From the NCBI GenBank assembly GCA_002404895.1, contig DHKO01000050.1, forward strand, positions 62,001-126,000: a stretch of DNA of 64,000 nucleotides, written 5' to 3'. The DNA comes from Treponema sp. UBA4692 (GTDB lineage Bacteria > Spirochaetota > Spirochaetia > Treponematales > Treponemataceae). The translations under genes and the position numbers were made by a program. This document shows positions 50,140-60,329 of the stretch, piece after piece. The notes beneath the pieces were generated by a model that saw only the letters and a program-made list of their open reading frames with translations, was not told the origin of the DNA and made no database searches. How positions within the stretch are numbered: position 1 is the first letter of the stretch; every line of letters starts with the position of its first letter.

Positions 50140-51966
50140 ATGAGCAACAAAAACAGAAAGCTATTCCAGAAGGTCGGACAGACAAAAATAATACCTATCT
50201 CTTTTAAAATCCTCACAATCTTTGTCTGCCTGCTTCTTCTTTCAAATTTCGCGACCAACTTTGTGAACCTGAGCCTTTCGCGCAAGCAGCTTATCACGCT
50301 GAACAACACGGTCATGGTGAGCGAGCTTAAAGACATCTACACGGCGGCCTCAAACCAGTACCAGATTTTCACTTTTACAGGCGACAGGGAAAAATCCGTT
50401 GAGGCGATAAAAAGCACGGCGGAGCGGAGCTTTAGCCAGCCGAACAGCGTCGCGCTCGCGTTCAACGAAAACGGAGAGATTCTTTTCTGCACAGTGAGCA
50501 AAATTCCTGAGCAGCTCGAAAAGCTCCAGAACGAAATCAAGGAGAAAATCGCGGGGAACGAGAAAATCTCCGAGGAAATCGAAAAGCGCAGGCAAGGATT
50601 TCTTTACAGCGGAATAGAAATTTTTCCAGACGCAGACACGATTGAAACGCTAAAGTCGAATCTCGCGGAAGGAATTCAGGACGGCTCGCTAGTCTTCAGC
50701 ACGGAGCTTGGCCAGTATTTCGGAGTCTACAAGTATCAGGAAAACTGGAAATGCTGGTTTATCCGCGCGGAGCTTAGAAGCGACACGATGAAGTCAAACT
50801 CAATTCTTCTGGGAATTATCGCAATCATCATCGTGATTTTGACCGCGCTCTTCCTGCTCGCCGGCCTTTTCATGTTCAAGAAGATTCTGTCGAACGTCAC
50901 AAAAATCACAGGAAGCCTCTACGAGATGCAGAAAAATCAGAAGCTTGACGTTATCGACCTTTCAGGCTCTCCAAACGACGACATCACTTATCTTGCGGCA
51001 AGCTTCAACTCGCTTTCTTCCACAATCAATAACCTGCTCGGAATTTTCCAGAAATTCGTGTCGAAGGACGTTGTGTCAAAGGCTTACAACGAGCACACAA
51101 TCAGGCTTGAAGGCAGCCAGCAGAATCTCGTAATGCTTTTCTCGGACATAAAATCCTTCACCTACAGAACGGAGACTTTGGGAAACGACATCATCGACCT
51201 GCTGAACGTGCATTACAACAAGGTTATCCACGCTGTCCACGAGGAAAAGGGCGTTGTAGGCTCGATTATCGGAGACGCGATTCTTGCGGTTTACGGAACT
51301 CAGCAGACACAGAACAAGTCGCTCGACTCGCTTGAGACAGGCTGGAGAATCACGAGAATCACGGCGCAGCTCCGCGAGAAGATGACTGCGAGAAAGGCTG
51401 AAATCGAAAAGACAAGAAAGCTCAACGAAGACGAGGAGCGCGTTTTTCAGGCGGTTCTTCTCGACATCGGAGTTGGAATCGACGGCGGAAACGTTTTCTA
51501 TGGAAACATCGGCTCAAGCGAGCATATGACAAACACTGTAATCGGCGACAAGGTGAATTCCGCGAGCCGTCTTGAAGGACTCACGAGAATCTATCATATT
51601 CCTGTTATTGTCTCAGAATATATAAAGGAAGAAATTGAAAAGTCAGGCTGCGAAAAATACAGATTTTTTGAAATCGACACGGTTCAGGTAAAAGGAAAGA
51701 CAGAAGGAAAGAAAATCTTCTTTCCGATGGAAATTGCGGCAGACAAAAGCGAAGAAGATGTTGCTATCCCGGCGAGCCGCATAACAGCGGAGCAGTTCGG
51801 AATCTACGAGGAAGGCCTTGCCTCATACTACAAGGGCGACTGGAGCGAGGCGAGAAAAAATTTCAAGAAATGCGGAATCGAGGCTGCGGAAGTTTTCCTT
51901 GGCAGAATGGGAAACAAGAGCGCGCCTGAAAACTGGAGCGGAATATGGACAATGGAAACAAAGTAA
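50140..51966 (+). CDS. Membrane-bound class III adenylate/guanylate cyclase
   Basis: 608 residues from ATG 50140 (GGAG about 8 nt upstream; a TTG at 50128 is less likely). One N-terminal helix (about 24-45), an extracytoplasmic sensor region (to about 225), a second helix (230-250), a HAMP-like linker, then the cyclase domain with metal-binding Asp336 (LFSDIKSFTYR) and Asp379 (GSIIGDAILAVYG), and VNSASRLEGL near the transition-state site. It probably makes cAMP or cGMP in response to an outside signal. It overlaps the next gene by 22 nt. Confidence 0.9.
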   Translation: MSNKNRKLFQKVGQTKIIPISFKILTIFVCLLLLSNFATNFVNLSLSRKQLITLNNTVMVSELKDIYTAASNQYQIFTFTGDREKSVEAIKSTAERSFSQPNSVALAFNENGEILFCTVSKIPEQLEKLQNEIKEKIAGNEKISEEIEKRRQGFLYSGIEIFPDADTIETLKSNLAEGIQDGSLVFSTELGQYFGVYKYQENWKCWFIRAELRSDTMKSNSILLGIIAIIIVILTALFLLAGLFMFKKILSNVTKITGSLYEMQKNQKLDVIDLSGSPNDDITYLAASFNSLSSTINNLLGIFQKFVSKDVVSKAYNEHTIRLEGSQQNLVMLFSDIKSFTYRTETLGNDIIDLLNVHYNKVIHAVHEEKGVVGSIIGDAILAVYGTQQTQNKSLDSLETGWRITRITAQLREKMTARKAEIEKTRKLNEDEERVFQAVLLDIGVGIDGGNVFYGNIGSSEHMTNTVIGDKVNSASRLEGLTRIYHIPVIVSEYIKEEIEKSGCEKYRFFEIDTVQVKGKTEGKKIFFPMEIAADKSEEDVAIPASRITAEQFGIYEEGLASYYKGDWSEARKNFKKCGIEAAEVFLGRMGNKSAPENWSGIWTMETK

Positions 51967-53165
51967 GCCTTACGCACAAGGAAGTAGCGCTTTTTCTTGG
52001 CGACGAGCTAAAAAATTTCAACAAGAAAGCGGCAAAGCCTTACAATCTCGAAAAAGAATACGCGAAAACGAAGAAAAATCATCAGGCTTTGGTCTGGATT
52101 CTCCTTGCTGTCTGCTTCGCCTGCGTGGGAATCGGAACTTTTATCGCGGCAAAGGCGGTTTCATCATCGAACGAGAAAATTTCCGTGAACATCGACACGT
52201 TCAACGACCTGAATCTCAAAGAGCTTTTGAACATGGTCGGAACTTCGCAGAATCTTTATGACGACGCGGTTCGCGCAAAGGAGAATCTTGAGGAAGAGCT
52301 TAAAAACGCGCTGGACTCGGCGGAACACAAGCGCGAGAACGACAATTTCACGCTCAAATCGATTTCATTCTATACAAAGAAATCGGAGCTTGAGGAGAAG
52401 CAGAAAAAAATCGACGACGACTTCAGCAACGCTGTAAAAGCCGCGCACGCAAAATACGACCCGCAGATTGAAAAGGCGGAAGAGTCAATCAAAAAATACA
52501 AGAGCCAGATTGACGGCTACGACTCAACGATGGTCTCGCAGGCAAAAAAGGCGGAAGGCTCGCTTGACTCCCAGAAGCAGCTCAACGATATGAAATTCAG
52601 CAAGCAGATGGAAAAGTCGCAGAAGCAAATCAGAGAGCTTAGGAACGAGCTTGCAGAAGAGCAAATCCGCGCAAAGGAAGAAATGCGGCAGGCGGTTGAG
52701 CAGGTTCAAAAAACGTATCAGGCACAGATTGTGCTTTTGATGCGCTCGCACAAGGATTTTCTTGAAAAACTGATTGCCCACAACGGCGGAGACGGTCTTG
52801 TTACAGACGCTGCGGACACTGGAAAAATCCAGATTTATATATCAGAGTCAAAAATCAAGAGATTCAGGGAGAATCCAGAGATAAAATGCCTTGTAGGCTC
52901 AAATTCGGCGGAATTCAGCATTGAGGAAAAGGACGGAGATTTCTTCGCTGTGAATCCGATGGTTCTTCCCCCGATTCCAGAGCCTCAAAACAAGCTTGAG
53001 AACAAGACCTCATCGCAAAATGACAATCAGCAAAATTCATCGGCAGAACTTCAGACGGTCAATCTTGAGCCAGTTCCAGCCGACCCGAAAACAATCGAGG
53101 CGTTCGCCGGAGACAAGATTGACTTTATCGTTCCTTTTGAGACAGAACACAAGCAAGGCCCGTAA
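51945..53165 (+). CDS. Coiled-coil membrane protein coupled to cyclase
   Basis: 406 residues, start in the cyclase 3' end (GGAG 6 nt before ATG 51945). An N-terminal cytoplasmic stretch, a membrane helix (about 47-70: ALVWILLAVCFACVGIGTFI), then a coiled coil (about 100-275) and a beta-rich C-terminal domain (about 290-400). No family recognised. Because its translation is coupled to the cyclase, it may be a regulator or partner of the sensor. Confidence 0.75.
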   Translation: MDNGNKVSLTHKEVALFLGDELKNFNKKAAKPYNLEKEYAKTKKNHQALVWILLAVCFACVGIGTFIAAKAVSSSNEKISVNIDTFNDLNLKELLNMVGTSQNLYDDAVRAKENLEEELKNALDSAEHKRENDNFTLKSISFYTKKSELEEKQKKIDDDFSNAVKAAHAKYDPQIEKAEESIKKYKSQIDGYDSTMVSQAKKAEGSLDSQKQLNDMKFSKQMEKSQKQIRELRNELAEEQIRAKEEMRQAVEQVQKTYQAQIVLLMRSHKDFLEKLIAHNGGDGLVTDAADTGKIQIYISESKIKRFRENPEIKCLVGSNSAEFSIEEKDGDFFAVNPMVLPPIPEPQNKLENKTSSQNDNQQNSSAELQTVNLEPVPADPKTIEAFAGDKIDFIVPFETEHKQGP

Positions 53166-53175
53166 AATTTGACGG

Positions 53176-53204
53176 TTGCAACAATATTTTTTTCGCTTTA
53201 ATAT
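53176..53204 (+). promoter_or_regulatory. Candidate promoter of activase gene
   Basis: TTGCAA (53176-53181), 17 bases, TAATAT (53199-53204). A hairpin AACGGCAGG/CCCGCCGTT (53231-53260) lies in the leader. Confidence 0.45.
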
Positions 53205-53286
53205 TGTAGGAATCTACATAATCCTCAATAAACGGCAGGTTTTTCTATACGCCCGCCGTTCTTGTCTTAATCAATAAGGAAATTTT

Positions 53287-56200
53287 ATGGAAACAGCAAA
53301 TACAAAATTTACACCTGCGGTTGTTCCTGTCCGTATCGGAATTGATGTCGGCTCGACAACAGTAAAGGTCGTTTGTCTTGACGAGCATAACAATATGCTT
53401 TACGGCGACTACCAGCGTCACCGCGCAGACATCAGAAACACAATCATTTCAGTTGTGACAAAGGCTTTGAACGAGATTGAGTCAAAGCTTCCGCTCGGCT
53501 CAAAGCACACAGTCTCGGCAAAAGTCACAGGCTCGGGCGGACTTTCAGTCTCGCATTGGCTCAACATTCCGTTTATTCAGGAAGTTGTGGCGGCTACAAC
53601 TGCGGTCAGAAAACTTATTCCTCAGACGGATGTTGTAATCGAGCTTGGCGGCGAGGACGCTAAAATCACATATTTCACAGACGGCGTTGAGCAGCGCATG
53701 AACGGAACTTGCGCCGGCGGAACTGGAGCTTTCATCGACCAGATGGCGGCTCTTCTTGAAACTGACGCTCCGGGACTTAACGAGCTTGCAAAAGGAAAGC
53801 AGCAGATTTATCCGATTGCGGCGCGCTGCGGCGTTTTTGCAAAGACAGATGTCCAGCCGCTTATCAACGAGGGGGCGCGCAGAGAAGACATTGCGGCTTC
53901 AATCTTTCAGGCGGTTGTAAACCAGACAATTTCAGGACTCGCATGCGGAAAGCCAATCAGAGGAAATGTCGCTTTTCTTGGCGGGCCGCTGCACTTTTTG
54001 GACCAGCTTAGAGAAAGATTCGTCGAGACTCTAAAACTCACGCCGGAAGAGACAATAGTTCCTGAAAACTCGCAGCTTTTTGTCGCGGCAGGCTCGGCTT
54101 TTTCAGCGGATACAGTCTGCAAGCCGCTTTCAAACGAGATGCCGAAGTCTTTCCCGACTGTCGAGCAGTTCAGAGACAGCCTTAAAAACCTTGAGGGCGC
54201 GGAAATGAACGAGGTTCAGCGTCTTCCGCCGCTTTTCAAGGACGAGGAAGACTTGAGAATTTTCCGCGAGCGGCACGCAAAGGACAAGGCGAAGCGAGCG
54301 AACCTTAACGAGCAGGAAGGACCGCTTTTCTTGGGTCTTGACGCAGGCTCCACAACAACAAAAGCCGTTCTCGTGAACAAGAAAGGCGAGATTCTCTGGG
54401 ACTTCTACGATGTGAACGCAGGAAATCCGGTAGAGCTTGCAGTGAAAGTCCTCAAAGACTTATACAAGATTCTTCCGAAAAACTGCTACATCGCGCGTTC
54501 TGTTTCCACAGGATACGGCGAGGCTCTCTTTCAGGCGGCTTTAGGCGTTGACGCGGGCGAAGTCGAGACAATCACTCATTACCGCGCGGCCGAATTCTTT
54601 GTTCCGGGCGTCGAGTTTCTTCTTGACATCGGCGGACAGGACATGAAATGCCTCCAGATGAAAGACGGAGCAATCACTTCAATTCAGCTGAACGAGGCTT
54701 GCTCTGCTGGCTGCGGCTCTTTCCTTTCAAATTTCGCGAATTCAATGAATCAGGACATAAAGGAATTCGCGCAGGAAGCCTTGCTTGCAAAAAAGCCGGT
54801 TGACTTAGGCTCTCGCTGCACGGTATTTATGAACAGCCGCGTAAAGCAGGCGCAAAAAGAGGGGGCGACTCTCCCTGATATTTCAGCAGGACTTTCATAT
54901 TCTGTAATCAAAAATGCGCTTTTCAAGGTAATCAAGCTTAGAAGCGCAAGCGAGATTGGAAAGAAAGTCGTTGTTCAAGGCGGAACTTTCTATAATGACG
55001 CAGTTTTGCGCGCATTCGAGAAAATCGCGGAAGTTGAAGTTTACCGTCCTGACGTGGCAGGCCTTATGGGAGCTTACGGCTCTGCGCTGATTGCTTACGA
55101 CCAGTGGTGCGACCTTACAGCTCCGAAGCCGGGACAGGAGAAAGGCTGGGTTCCGCCAAAAGTTGTATCGAACATCGCGACGCTTGACCAGCTTGAAAAT
55201 TTCAAGGTTGACCTTGAGCTTACGCGCTGCGGAGGCTGCCAGAACAACTGTCTCCTTACAATCAACACGTTCACGGCAGGCGGACAGAAACGCCAGTTCA
55301 TCACAGGAAACAGATGCGAGAAGGGGCTTGAGCGACACAGGCTCAAGGACACAGAAACTGTTGACGGCTCAAACAAGAAAAACACAAAGGTTGAGGAATC
55401 TCCGTTCGAGCTTCCGAATCTCTTTGACTGGAAATACAAGCGGCTTTTCAACCATTACATTCCGCTAAAGCCGGAAGACGCTCCGATGGGCTCGGTCGGA
55501 ATTCCGCGCGTGCTGAATATGTACGAGAATTATCCGCTTTGGTTCACAGTGTTCACAAAGCTCGGCTTTCAGGTAAAGCTAAGCCCGCGCTCAAGTCATA
55601 TGATTTACGAGCGCGGAATCGACTCTATTCCGTCCGAGTCAGTCTGCTACCCTGCAAAAATCAGCCACGGACATATGGAATCTCTCATAAAGATGGGCTG
55701 CAAGTTCATCTTCTATCCTTGTATTCCTTACGAGAAGCAGGAAGACCCGGGAGCTGGAAACCATTACAACTGCCCTGTCGTCACAAGCTATCCTGAAGTC
55801 TTGAAGCATAATCTTGACAGCATTGCGGACTCTACAGACTTGAATTTTATGAATCCGTTCCTGCCGATTTACGATTTGCCGCGGCTGCGCGAAAGATTCT
55901 TTGAGGAGATTCACAAGTCGTTCCCAAGCCTCACGAAAGAGCAGGTTTTTGCCGCTGTGAACGAAGGCTGGAAAGAGCAGGAGACATTCAAGAAAGAAGT
56001 TCAGCAGGCAGGCGAGGAAGCTCTTGAGCAGCTTGTTGTTACAGGCGGAAACGGAATCGTGCTTGCAGGCCGTCCTTATCATCTTGACCCTGAAATCAAT
56101 CACGGAATCCCGGAAATGATTCACGGGCTTGGGCTTGCGGTCTTTACGGAAGACTCTGTGGCTCATCTTGGCGCAATCGAGCGTCCTCTTAGAATCATTG

Positions 56201-57852
56201 ACCAGTGGGTTTACCATAACAGGCTTTACCGCGCGGCGAATTTCGTAACAGGAATGCCGAATCTGGAGCTTGTGCAGCTTACTTCATTCGGCTGCGGTCT
56301 TGACGCTGTTACGGCTGACCAGGTTGACGAAATCATGAAAGCGAAAAGCAGAATGTACACGCTGATAAAGATTGACGAAGGCTCAAACCTCGGCGCGGTC
56401 AGAATCAGAATCCGCTCGCTTATTGCGGCTGTAAAAGCGCGCCAGCGCAACAGGAAAAAGCCGGTTGTGAAAAGCTCGGCTTACCAGCGCGTAGTCTTCA
56501 CAGAGGAGATGAAAAACGAGTACACAATCCTGGCTCCGCAGATGTCTCCAATCCATTTCAGGCTGCTTCAAAAAGCGTTCCAGTATTCGGGCTACAATTT
56601 CGTTGTTCTTGACGCGGTTGACCCGAAAGCTGTGGACACAGGCCTAAAATACGTGAACAACGATGCCTGCTATCCTTCGATTCTCGTCGCAGGACAGATG
56701 ATTGAGGCTCTGCAGTCAGGAAAATACGACCTGAACAAAGTCGCCTTGCTTATAACGCAGACCGGAGGAGGCTGCCGCGCGACAAACTACATCGGCTTTA
56801 TCCGCCGCGCATTGAACGACGCCGGCTGGAAGCACATTCCAGTAATCTCGCTGAACGCGCTCGGTCTTGAGACAAACCCGGGCTTCAAATTCACTCCGGG
56901 ACTTGTCCACAAGGCGATGATGGCGGCGTTCCTAGGCGACCTTTTGATGAGAGTTCTTTACCGCGTGCGCCCTTACGAGGCAAAGCCGGGCAGCGCGAAC
57001 GCTCTTTATGAGAAATGGAACGAAAGAGCCGAGGAGATGCTGAAGTCAAATTCAATCTTCAAATACAGGAAACTGATAAAGGGAATTATCCGCGACTTTG
57101 ACACTCTTCCGATTCTTCCTGTCAAGAAGCCGAGGGTTGGAGTTGTCGGCGAGATTCTCGTTAAATTCCACCCGACTGCGAACAATGACATCGTGAACAC
57201 GATTGAAAAGGAAGGCGCGGAATGTGTAATGCCTGACTTGATGGACTTCCTTTTCTACACGTTCTCGGACGGAGTTTTCCGCCACAGAGAGCTTGCGTTC
57301 CCGAAATCAGAGGAAAGAAACGGAAAGCTTCTTGTCTGGGCGCTAGAGCTTTACAGAAAATACTCAGAGAAGCTTTTGAGAAAGAGCCGCAGGTTCGACT
57401 CTCCGAATTCAATCTGGAAGATGATGGAAAGCGTGAAAGGACTGGTTCAGCTTGGAAACATTTCAGGCGAAGGCTGGTTCTTGACAGCGGAAATGGTGGA
57501 GCTGATTCACGAGGGAGTTCCTTCAATCGCGTGCGTCCAGCCGTTCGCGTGCCTTCCTAACCACATCACAGGAAAAGGAATGATAAAGGCTCTCCGAAAG
57601 AAGTTCCCTGGCTCGAACATCAGCGCGATTGACTACGACCCGGGCGCAAGCGAAGTAAACCAGCTTAACCGCCTTAAGCTTCTGCTTTCAAACGCTCCTA
57701 TCGGAAAGAATCCTGACGAGCTTCCGAACGGAAAAATCTGGACTCCGAAAGGAAACGTTGAGCCGACATTGCAGTACGCAAGCGGCGGAAGCCAGTTCTT
57801 TGACAACGACCCGGTAGACGCCAAGAACCTGATTCCAGCGACAACGGCGTAA
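53287..57852 (+). CDS. Giant 2-hydroxyacyl-CoA dehydratase activase-related protein
   Basis: 1521 residues. Two ASKHA ATPase domains in tandem: the first (about 15-290) begins RIGIDVGSTTVKVV and has GTCAGGTGAFIDQMA; the second (about 347-620) begins LGLDAGSTTTKAVL and has NEACSAGCGSFLSNFA. A Cys motif RCGGCQNNC (near 647) follows, then a DUF2229-type domain (about 735-960) and a C-terminal region with dehydratase-like segments and Cys (ACYPSILVAGQ, GGGCRATNY). Related smaller proteins energise a [4Fe-4S] dehydratase with ATP. The substrate is unknown and no separate hgdAB-type genes are adjacent. AAGGAAA precedes the ATG. Confidence 0.85.
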   Translation: METANTKFTPAVVPVRIGIDVGSTTVKVVCLDEHNNMLYGDYQRHRADIRNTIISVVTKALNEIESKLPLGSKHTVSAKVTGSGGLSVSHWLNIPFIQEVVAATTAVRKLIPQTDVVIELGGEDAKITYFTDGVEQRMNGTCAGGTGAFIDQMAALLETDAPGLNELAKGKQQIYPIAARCGVFAKTDVQPLINEGARREDIAASIFQAVVNQTISGLACGKPIRGNVAFLGGPLHFLDQLRERFVETLKLTPEETIVPENSQLFVAAGSAFSADTVCKPLSNEMPKSFPTVEQFRDSLKNLEGAEMNEVQRLPPLFKDEEDLRIFRERHAKDKAKRANLNEQEGPLFLGLDAGSTTTKAVLVNKKGEILWDFYDVNAGNPVELAVKVLKDLYKILPKNCYIARSVSTGYGEALFQAALGVDAGEVETITHYRAAEFFVPGVEFLLDIGGQDMKCLQMKDGAITSIQLNEACSAGCGSFLSNFANSMNQDIKEFAQEALLAKKPVDLGSRCTVFMNSRVKQAQKEGATLPDISAGLSYSVIKNALFKVIKLRSASEIGKKVVVQGGTFYNDAVLRAFEKIAEVEVYRPDVAGLMGAYGSALIAYDQWCDLTAPKPGQEKGWVPPKVVSNIATLDQLENFKVDLELTRCGGCQNNCLLTINTFTAGGQKRQFITGNRCEKGLERHRLKDTETVDGSNKKNTKVEESPFELPNLFDWKYKRLFNHYIPLKPEDAPMGSVGIPRVLNMYENYPLWFTVFTKLGFQVKLSPRSSHMIYERGIDSIPSESVCYPAKISHGHMESLIKMGCKFIFYPCIPYEKQEDPGAGNHYNCPVVTSYPEVLKHNLDSIADSTDLNFMNPFLPIYDLPRLRERFFEEIHKSFPSLTKEQVFAAVNEGWKEQETFKKEVQQAGEEALEQLVVTGGNGIVLAGRPYHLDPEINHGIPEMIHGLGLAVFTEDSVAHLGAIERPLRIIDQWVYHNRLYRAANFVTGMPNLELVQLTSFGCGLDAVTADQVDEIMKAKSRMYTLIKIDEGSNLGAVRIRIRSLIAAVKARQRNRKKPVVKSSAYQRVVFTEEMKNEYTILAPQMSPIHFRLLQKAFQYSGYNFVVLDAVDPKAVDTGLKYVNNDACYPSILVAGQMIEALQSGKYDLNKVALLITQTGGGCRATNYIGFIRRALNDAGWKHIPVISLNALGLETNPGFKFTPGLVHKAMMAAFLGDLLMRVLYRVRPYEAKPGSANALYEKWNERAEEMLKSNSIFKYRKLIKGIIRDFDTLPILPVKKPRVGVVGEILVKFHPTANNDIVNTIEKEGAECVMPDLMDFLFYTFSDGVFRHRELAFPKSEERNGKLLVWALELYRKYSEKLLRKSRRFDSPNSIWKMMESVKGLVQLGNISGEGWFLTAEMVELIHEGVPSIACVQPFACLPNHITGKGMIKALRKKFPGSNISAIDYDPGASEVNQLNRLKLLLSNAPIGKNPDELPNGKIWTPKGNVEPTLQYASGGSQFFDNDPVDAKNLIPATTA

Positions 57853-57875
57853 GAATAAAAATCAGCTGAAAACAC

Positions 57876-57917
57876 AAACGGCGCGCTTCATCGCTTTGAA
57901 GCACGCCGTTTTTTTTG
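57876..57917 (+). terminator. Terminator after activase gene
   Basis: AAACGGCG...CTTCA pairs with TGAAG...CGCCGTTT, followed by TTTTTTG. Confidence 0.9.
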
Positions 57918-57925
57918 TTTAACAA

Positions 57926-58010
57926 GTGTCATTCCGAATCCATAAAGAGATGCTGAAACGAAGTAAACACGAACGTGTTCGAATTCAGCATGACAAAAAA
58001 TTCAGTATGA
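57926..58010. repeat. Family A dispersed palindrome with inner hairpin
   Basis: ATGCTGAA...AACACGAACGTGTTC...TTCAGCAT, a nested inverted repeat. An almost identical copy lies at 58816-58860. Confidence 0.75.
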
Positions 58011-58023
58011 CAATAAAATGCCT

Positions 58024-58782
58024 TTATTTTCTTGCGACAATAACCATTGTCCGTGCGTTCTGATTGTACGGAGAAAAGTCGAAGTCGCCGTAGATTTCAG
58101 CGGACTTGAAGCCAATATCAAGCAAAATGCGCTTAAGCTCGGCCGCCGAATAAAGCCGCTGCACAAATTCATGCTCGATTCGGCCGCCGGTCTCGTTGTC
58201 AATCAAAATCCAGCGCGAGCGCAGACCTTCCCACGCGCCAACAACCTCAAACTGAGTGAGAACTGTTTTTCCGGCGCGCTCGAACCACTCGCCCTCGGTG
58301 AAATACTTTATCGCAATCTCGCGTCCTGTGCTTTCAAGAATAAAATATCCGCCGTCTTTAAGAGAGTCAAAAATCCGCTTTAGAATTTGAACGTCCTCTT
58401 CAACCGTGTCGCAATATCCGAACGAAGTGAAAAGATTCACTGCGCAGTCGAATTTCTTTTCCGACGTGAAAGTGCGCAGGTCGGCACGGACAAGCTCAAT
58501 GTCAACGCTCTCGTCCGCCGCGCTTTCAGCCGCGCAGTCAAGCTCGCTTTGAATCAGGTCAACGCCGGTAACATCAAGGCCGCGCAGAGCCAGCTCCACA
58601 GAAATGCGTCCCGGACCGCAGCCAGCGTCAAGAATTCTCGCGCCTTTTGAAAGCCCCGCAATCCGGCAGACGCTTTCGGCGACGGCAGGAGCTTCCGCCC
58701 ATCGCTTTGCGTCAAACATTATCGGTCCGAAATTGTTCCAGAAATCTTCCTTTTCAAACCATTCAGTTTTCTTCTCTGACAT
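58024..58782 (-). CDS. Class I SAM-dependent methyltransferase
   Basis: 252 residues. SAM-binding motif I is ILDAGCGPGRISVELA, then VTGVDLIQSELD and the Asn/Pro-like VNLFTSFGYCD. The substrate is unknown. AAGGAG is about 5 nt before the ATG. It lies between two family A repeats and downstream of the MATE gene on the same strand. Confidence 0.88.
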   Translation of the reverse strand: MSEKKTEWFEKEDFWNNFGPIMFDAKRWAEAPAVAESVCRIAGLSKGARILDAGCGPGRISVELALRGLDVTGVDLIQSELDCAAESAADESVDIELVRADLRTFTSEKKFDCAVNLFTSFGYCDTVEEDVQILKRIFDSLKDGGYFILESTGREIAIKYFTEGEWFERAGKTVLTQFEVVGAWEGLRSRWILIDNETGGRIEHEFVQRLYSAAELKRILLDIGFKSAEIYGDFDFSPYNQNARTMVIVARK

Positions 58783-58815
58783 AAAATCTCCTTATGGCGG
58801 CAAATTTTCAATGCG

Positions 58816-58860
58816 GATGCTGAAACGAAGTGAACACGAACGTGTTCGAATTCAGCATGA
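58816..58860. repeat. Family A dispersed palindrome, near-identical to 57950-57993
   Basis: GATGCTGAAACGAAGTGAAC then ACGAACGTGTTCGAATTCAG, i.e. TGCTGAA/TTCAGCA arms enclosing GAACACG/CGTGTTC. Confidence 0.75.
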
Positions 58861-58869
58861 CGAAAGTTT

Positions 58870-60198
58870 TCAATATCCGTAGCGTTTTCTAAAGGCGATA
58901 AAGCAGACGGCTGTCAAAACTGCGGTCAAAATCTCCGATGACGGAAAAGCGAGCCAGATTCCGTTTGCGCCGAGAAGAACCGGGAAGAGCAAAATGCAGG
59001 AAACCTGAAAGACCAGAGTCCGCACAAACGCAAGAAGCGCGCTCACAAGCCCGTTGTTCAGCGCGGTAAAGAACGATGAGCCGTAAATGTTCACGCCGCA
59101 GATTAAGAATCCAAAAGAATAAAGCCTGAAAGCCTTTTTTGTAAGCGCGAAAAGCTGCTCGTCGTAGCCTGTGAAAATCGAAGCGAGAATTCCAGCCGCC
59201 GCTTCCGACGCGGCAAACATACAAAGCGAGACAAGCGCGACAATCTGCAGGCTTTTATTGAAAATGTTTTCAAGCTCCTTTTTGTTTCCCGAGCCGTAGT
59301 TAAAGCTGACGACAGGAGCTGTTCCCATCGAGTAACCGATGAAGATTGCGACAAATATAAATCCGACGTACATAATCACGCCGTAAGCCGCAACTCCGTC
59401 AACTCCAGCATATTTTAGAAGCTGAACATTGTACAACATTCCCACAATGCTCGACGAAATATTCGTCATAAGCTCGGAAGAGCCGTTCGTTACAGTTTTC
59501 ACAAGTGATTTCACATCAAAATAAGTTTTTCCGAGGCTCAAAGTTCCGTTTCTCTTCACGAAAAAATAAACGAGAGGAACGATTCCGCCCACAACATAAG
59601 AAGCGTCAGTCGCAATCGCCGCGCCAACAACGCCCCACTTGAAAACGCCGATAAAAAGCGCGTCCAAGACAATATTCGTGCAGCCTGCCGCCAGCGTGAG
59701 AACGAACCCGAGATGTGGCTTTTCCGCAGCAATCATAAAGCTCTGGAAAATGCTCTGGAGCATAAAAGCCGTAACTCCGATAGAAAGCGTGCGCGCATAC
59801 AAGACCGCGTAATGAAGAATCTCGCCTTCCGCGCCCAAAAGACGAGCCACAGGCGGAACAGCAAAGTAAAATCCTATGCTAGAAAGGATTCCGAAGCCGA
59901 ACGCAAAATAAACGATGAACGAGAAAGTCTGCTTCGCTTTCTCAGTCTTGCCCTCGCCCAAGTATTTTGAAACGAGCGCGCTTCCGCCAGTTCCGAACAT
60001 AAAGCCGAATCCTGAGAAAAGCATGACGAGAGGCATAACCAGGTTGATTGCCGCAAAAGGAATTTTTCCCGCGAAATTAGATGTGAAAAGACCGTCAACA
60101 ATCGAATAAATCGAAGTGAAAATCATCATCGCGATTGAAGGCAGAGTAAACCTTAAAAGCCTGGAAAAAGTAAAATGGTCAGAAAGCTGAATTTTCAT
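58870..60198 (-). CDS. MATE-family multidrug/metabolite efflux protein
   Basis: 442 residues, twelve predicted helices in two similar halves. MATE features: the start LPSIAMMIFTSIYSIVDGLFTSNFAG, AGCTNIVLDALFIGVFKWGVVGAAIAT, and MGTAPVVSFNYGSGNKKELE in the second half. It exports organic cations or metabolites using an ion gradient. GGAG lies about 11 nt before the ATG. Confidence 0.92.
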   Translation of the reverse strand: MKIQLSDHFTFSRLLRFTLPSIAMMIFTSIYSIVDGLFTSNFAGKIPFAAINLVMPLVMLFSGFGFMFGTGGSALVSKYLGEGKTEKAKQTFSFIVYFAFGFGILSSIGFYFAVPPVARLLGAEGEILHYAVLYARTLSIGVTAFMLQSIFQSFMIAAEKPHLGFVLTLAAGCTNIVLDALFIGVFKWGVVGAAIATDASYVVGGIVPLVYFFVKRNGTLSLGKTYFDVKSLVKTVTNGSSELMTNISSSIVGMLYNVQLLKYAGVDGVAAYGVIMYVGFIFVAIFIGYSMGTAPVVSFNYGSGNKKELENIFNKSLQIVALVSLCMFAASEAAAGILASIFTGYDEQLFALTKKAFRLYSFGFLICGVNIYGSSFFTALNNGLVSALLAFVRTLVFQVSCILLFPVLLGANGIWLAFPSSEILTAVLTAVCFIAFRKRYGY

Positions 60199-60329
60199 CT
60201 CTTCTTTGAACTCCTTAAATTATTTTAAATATCAAAATAAACTGCAAAAAACAAAACCGGCGAAATGCGAAAAATATAATGTTTCCGATTTTCTCATAAA
60301 GACAAAATTAAATCTATCTCGCAGAAATC

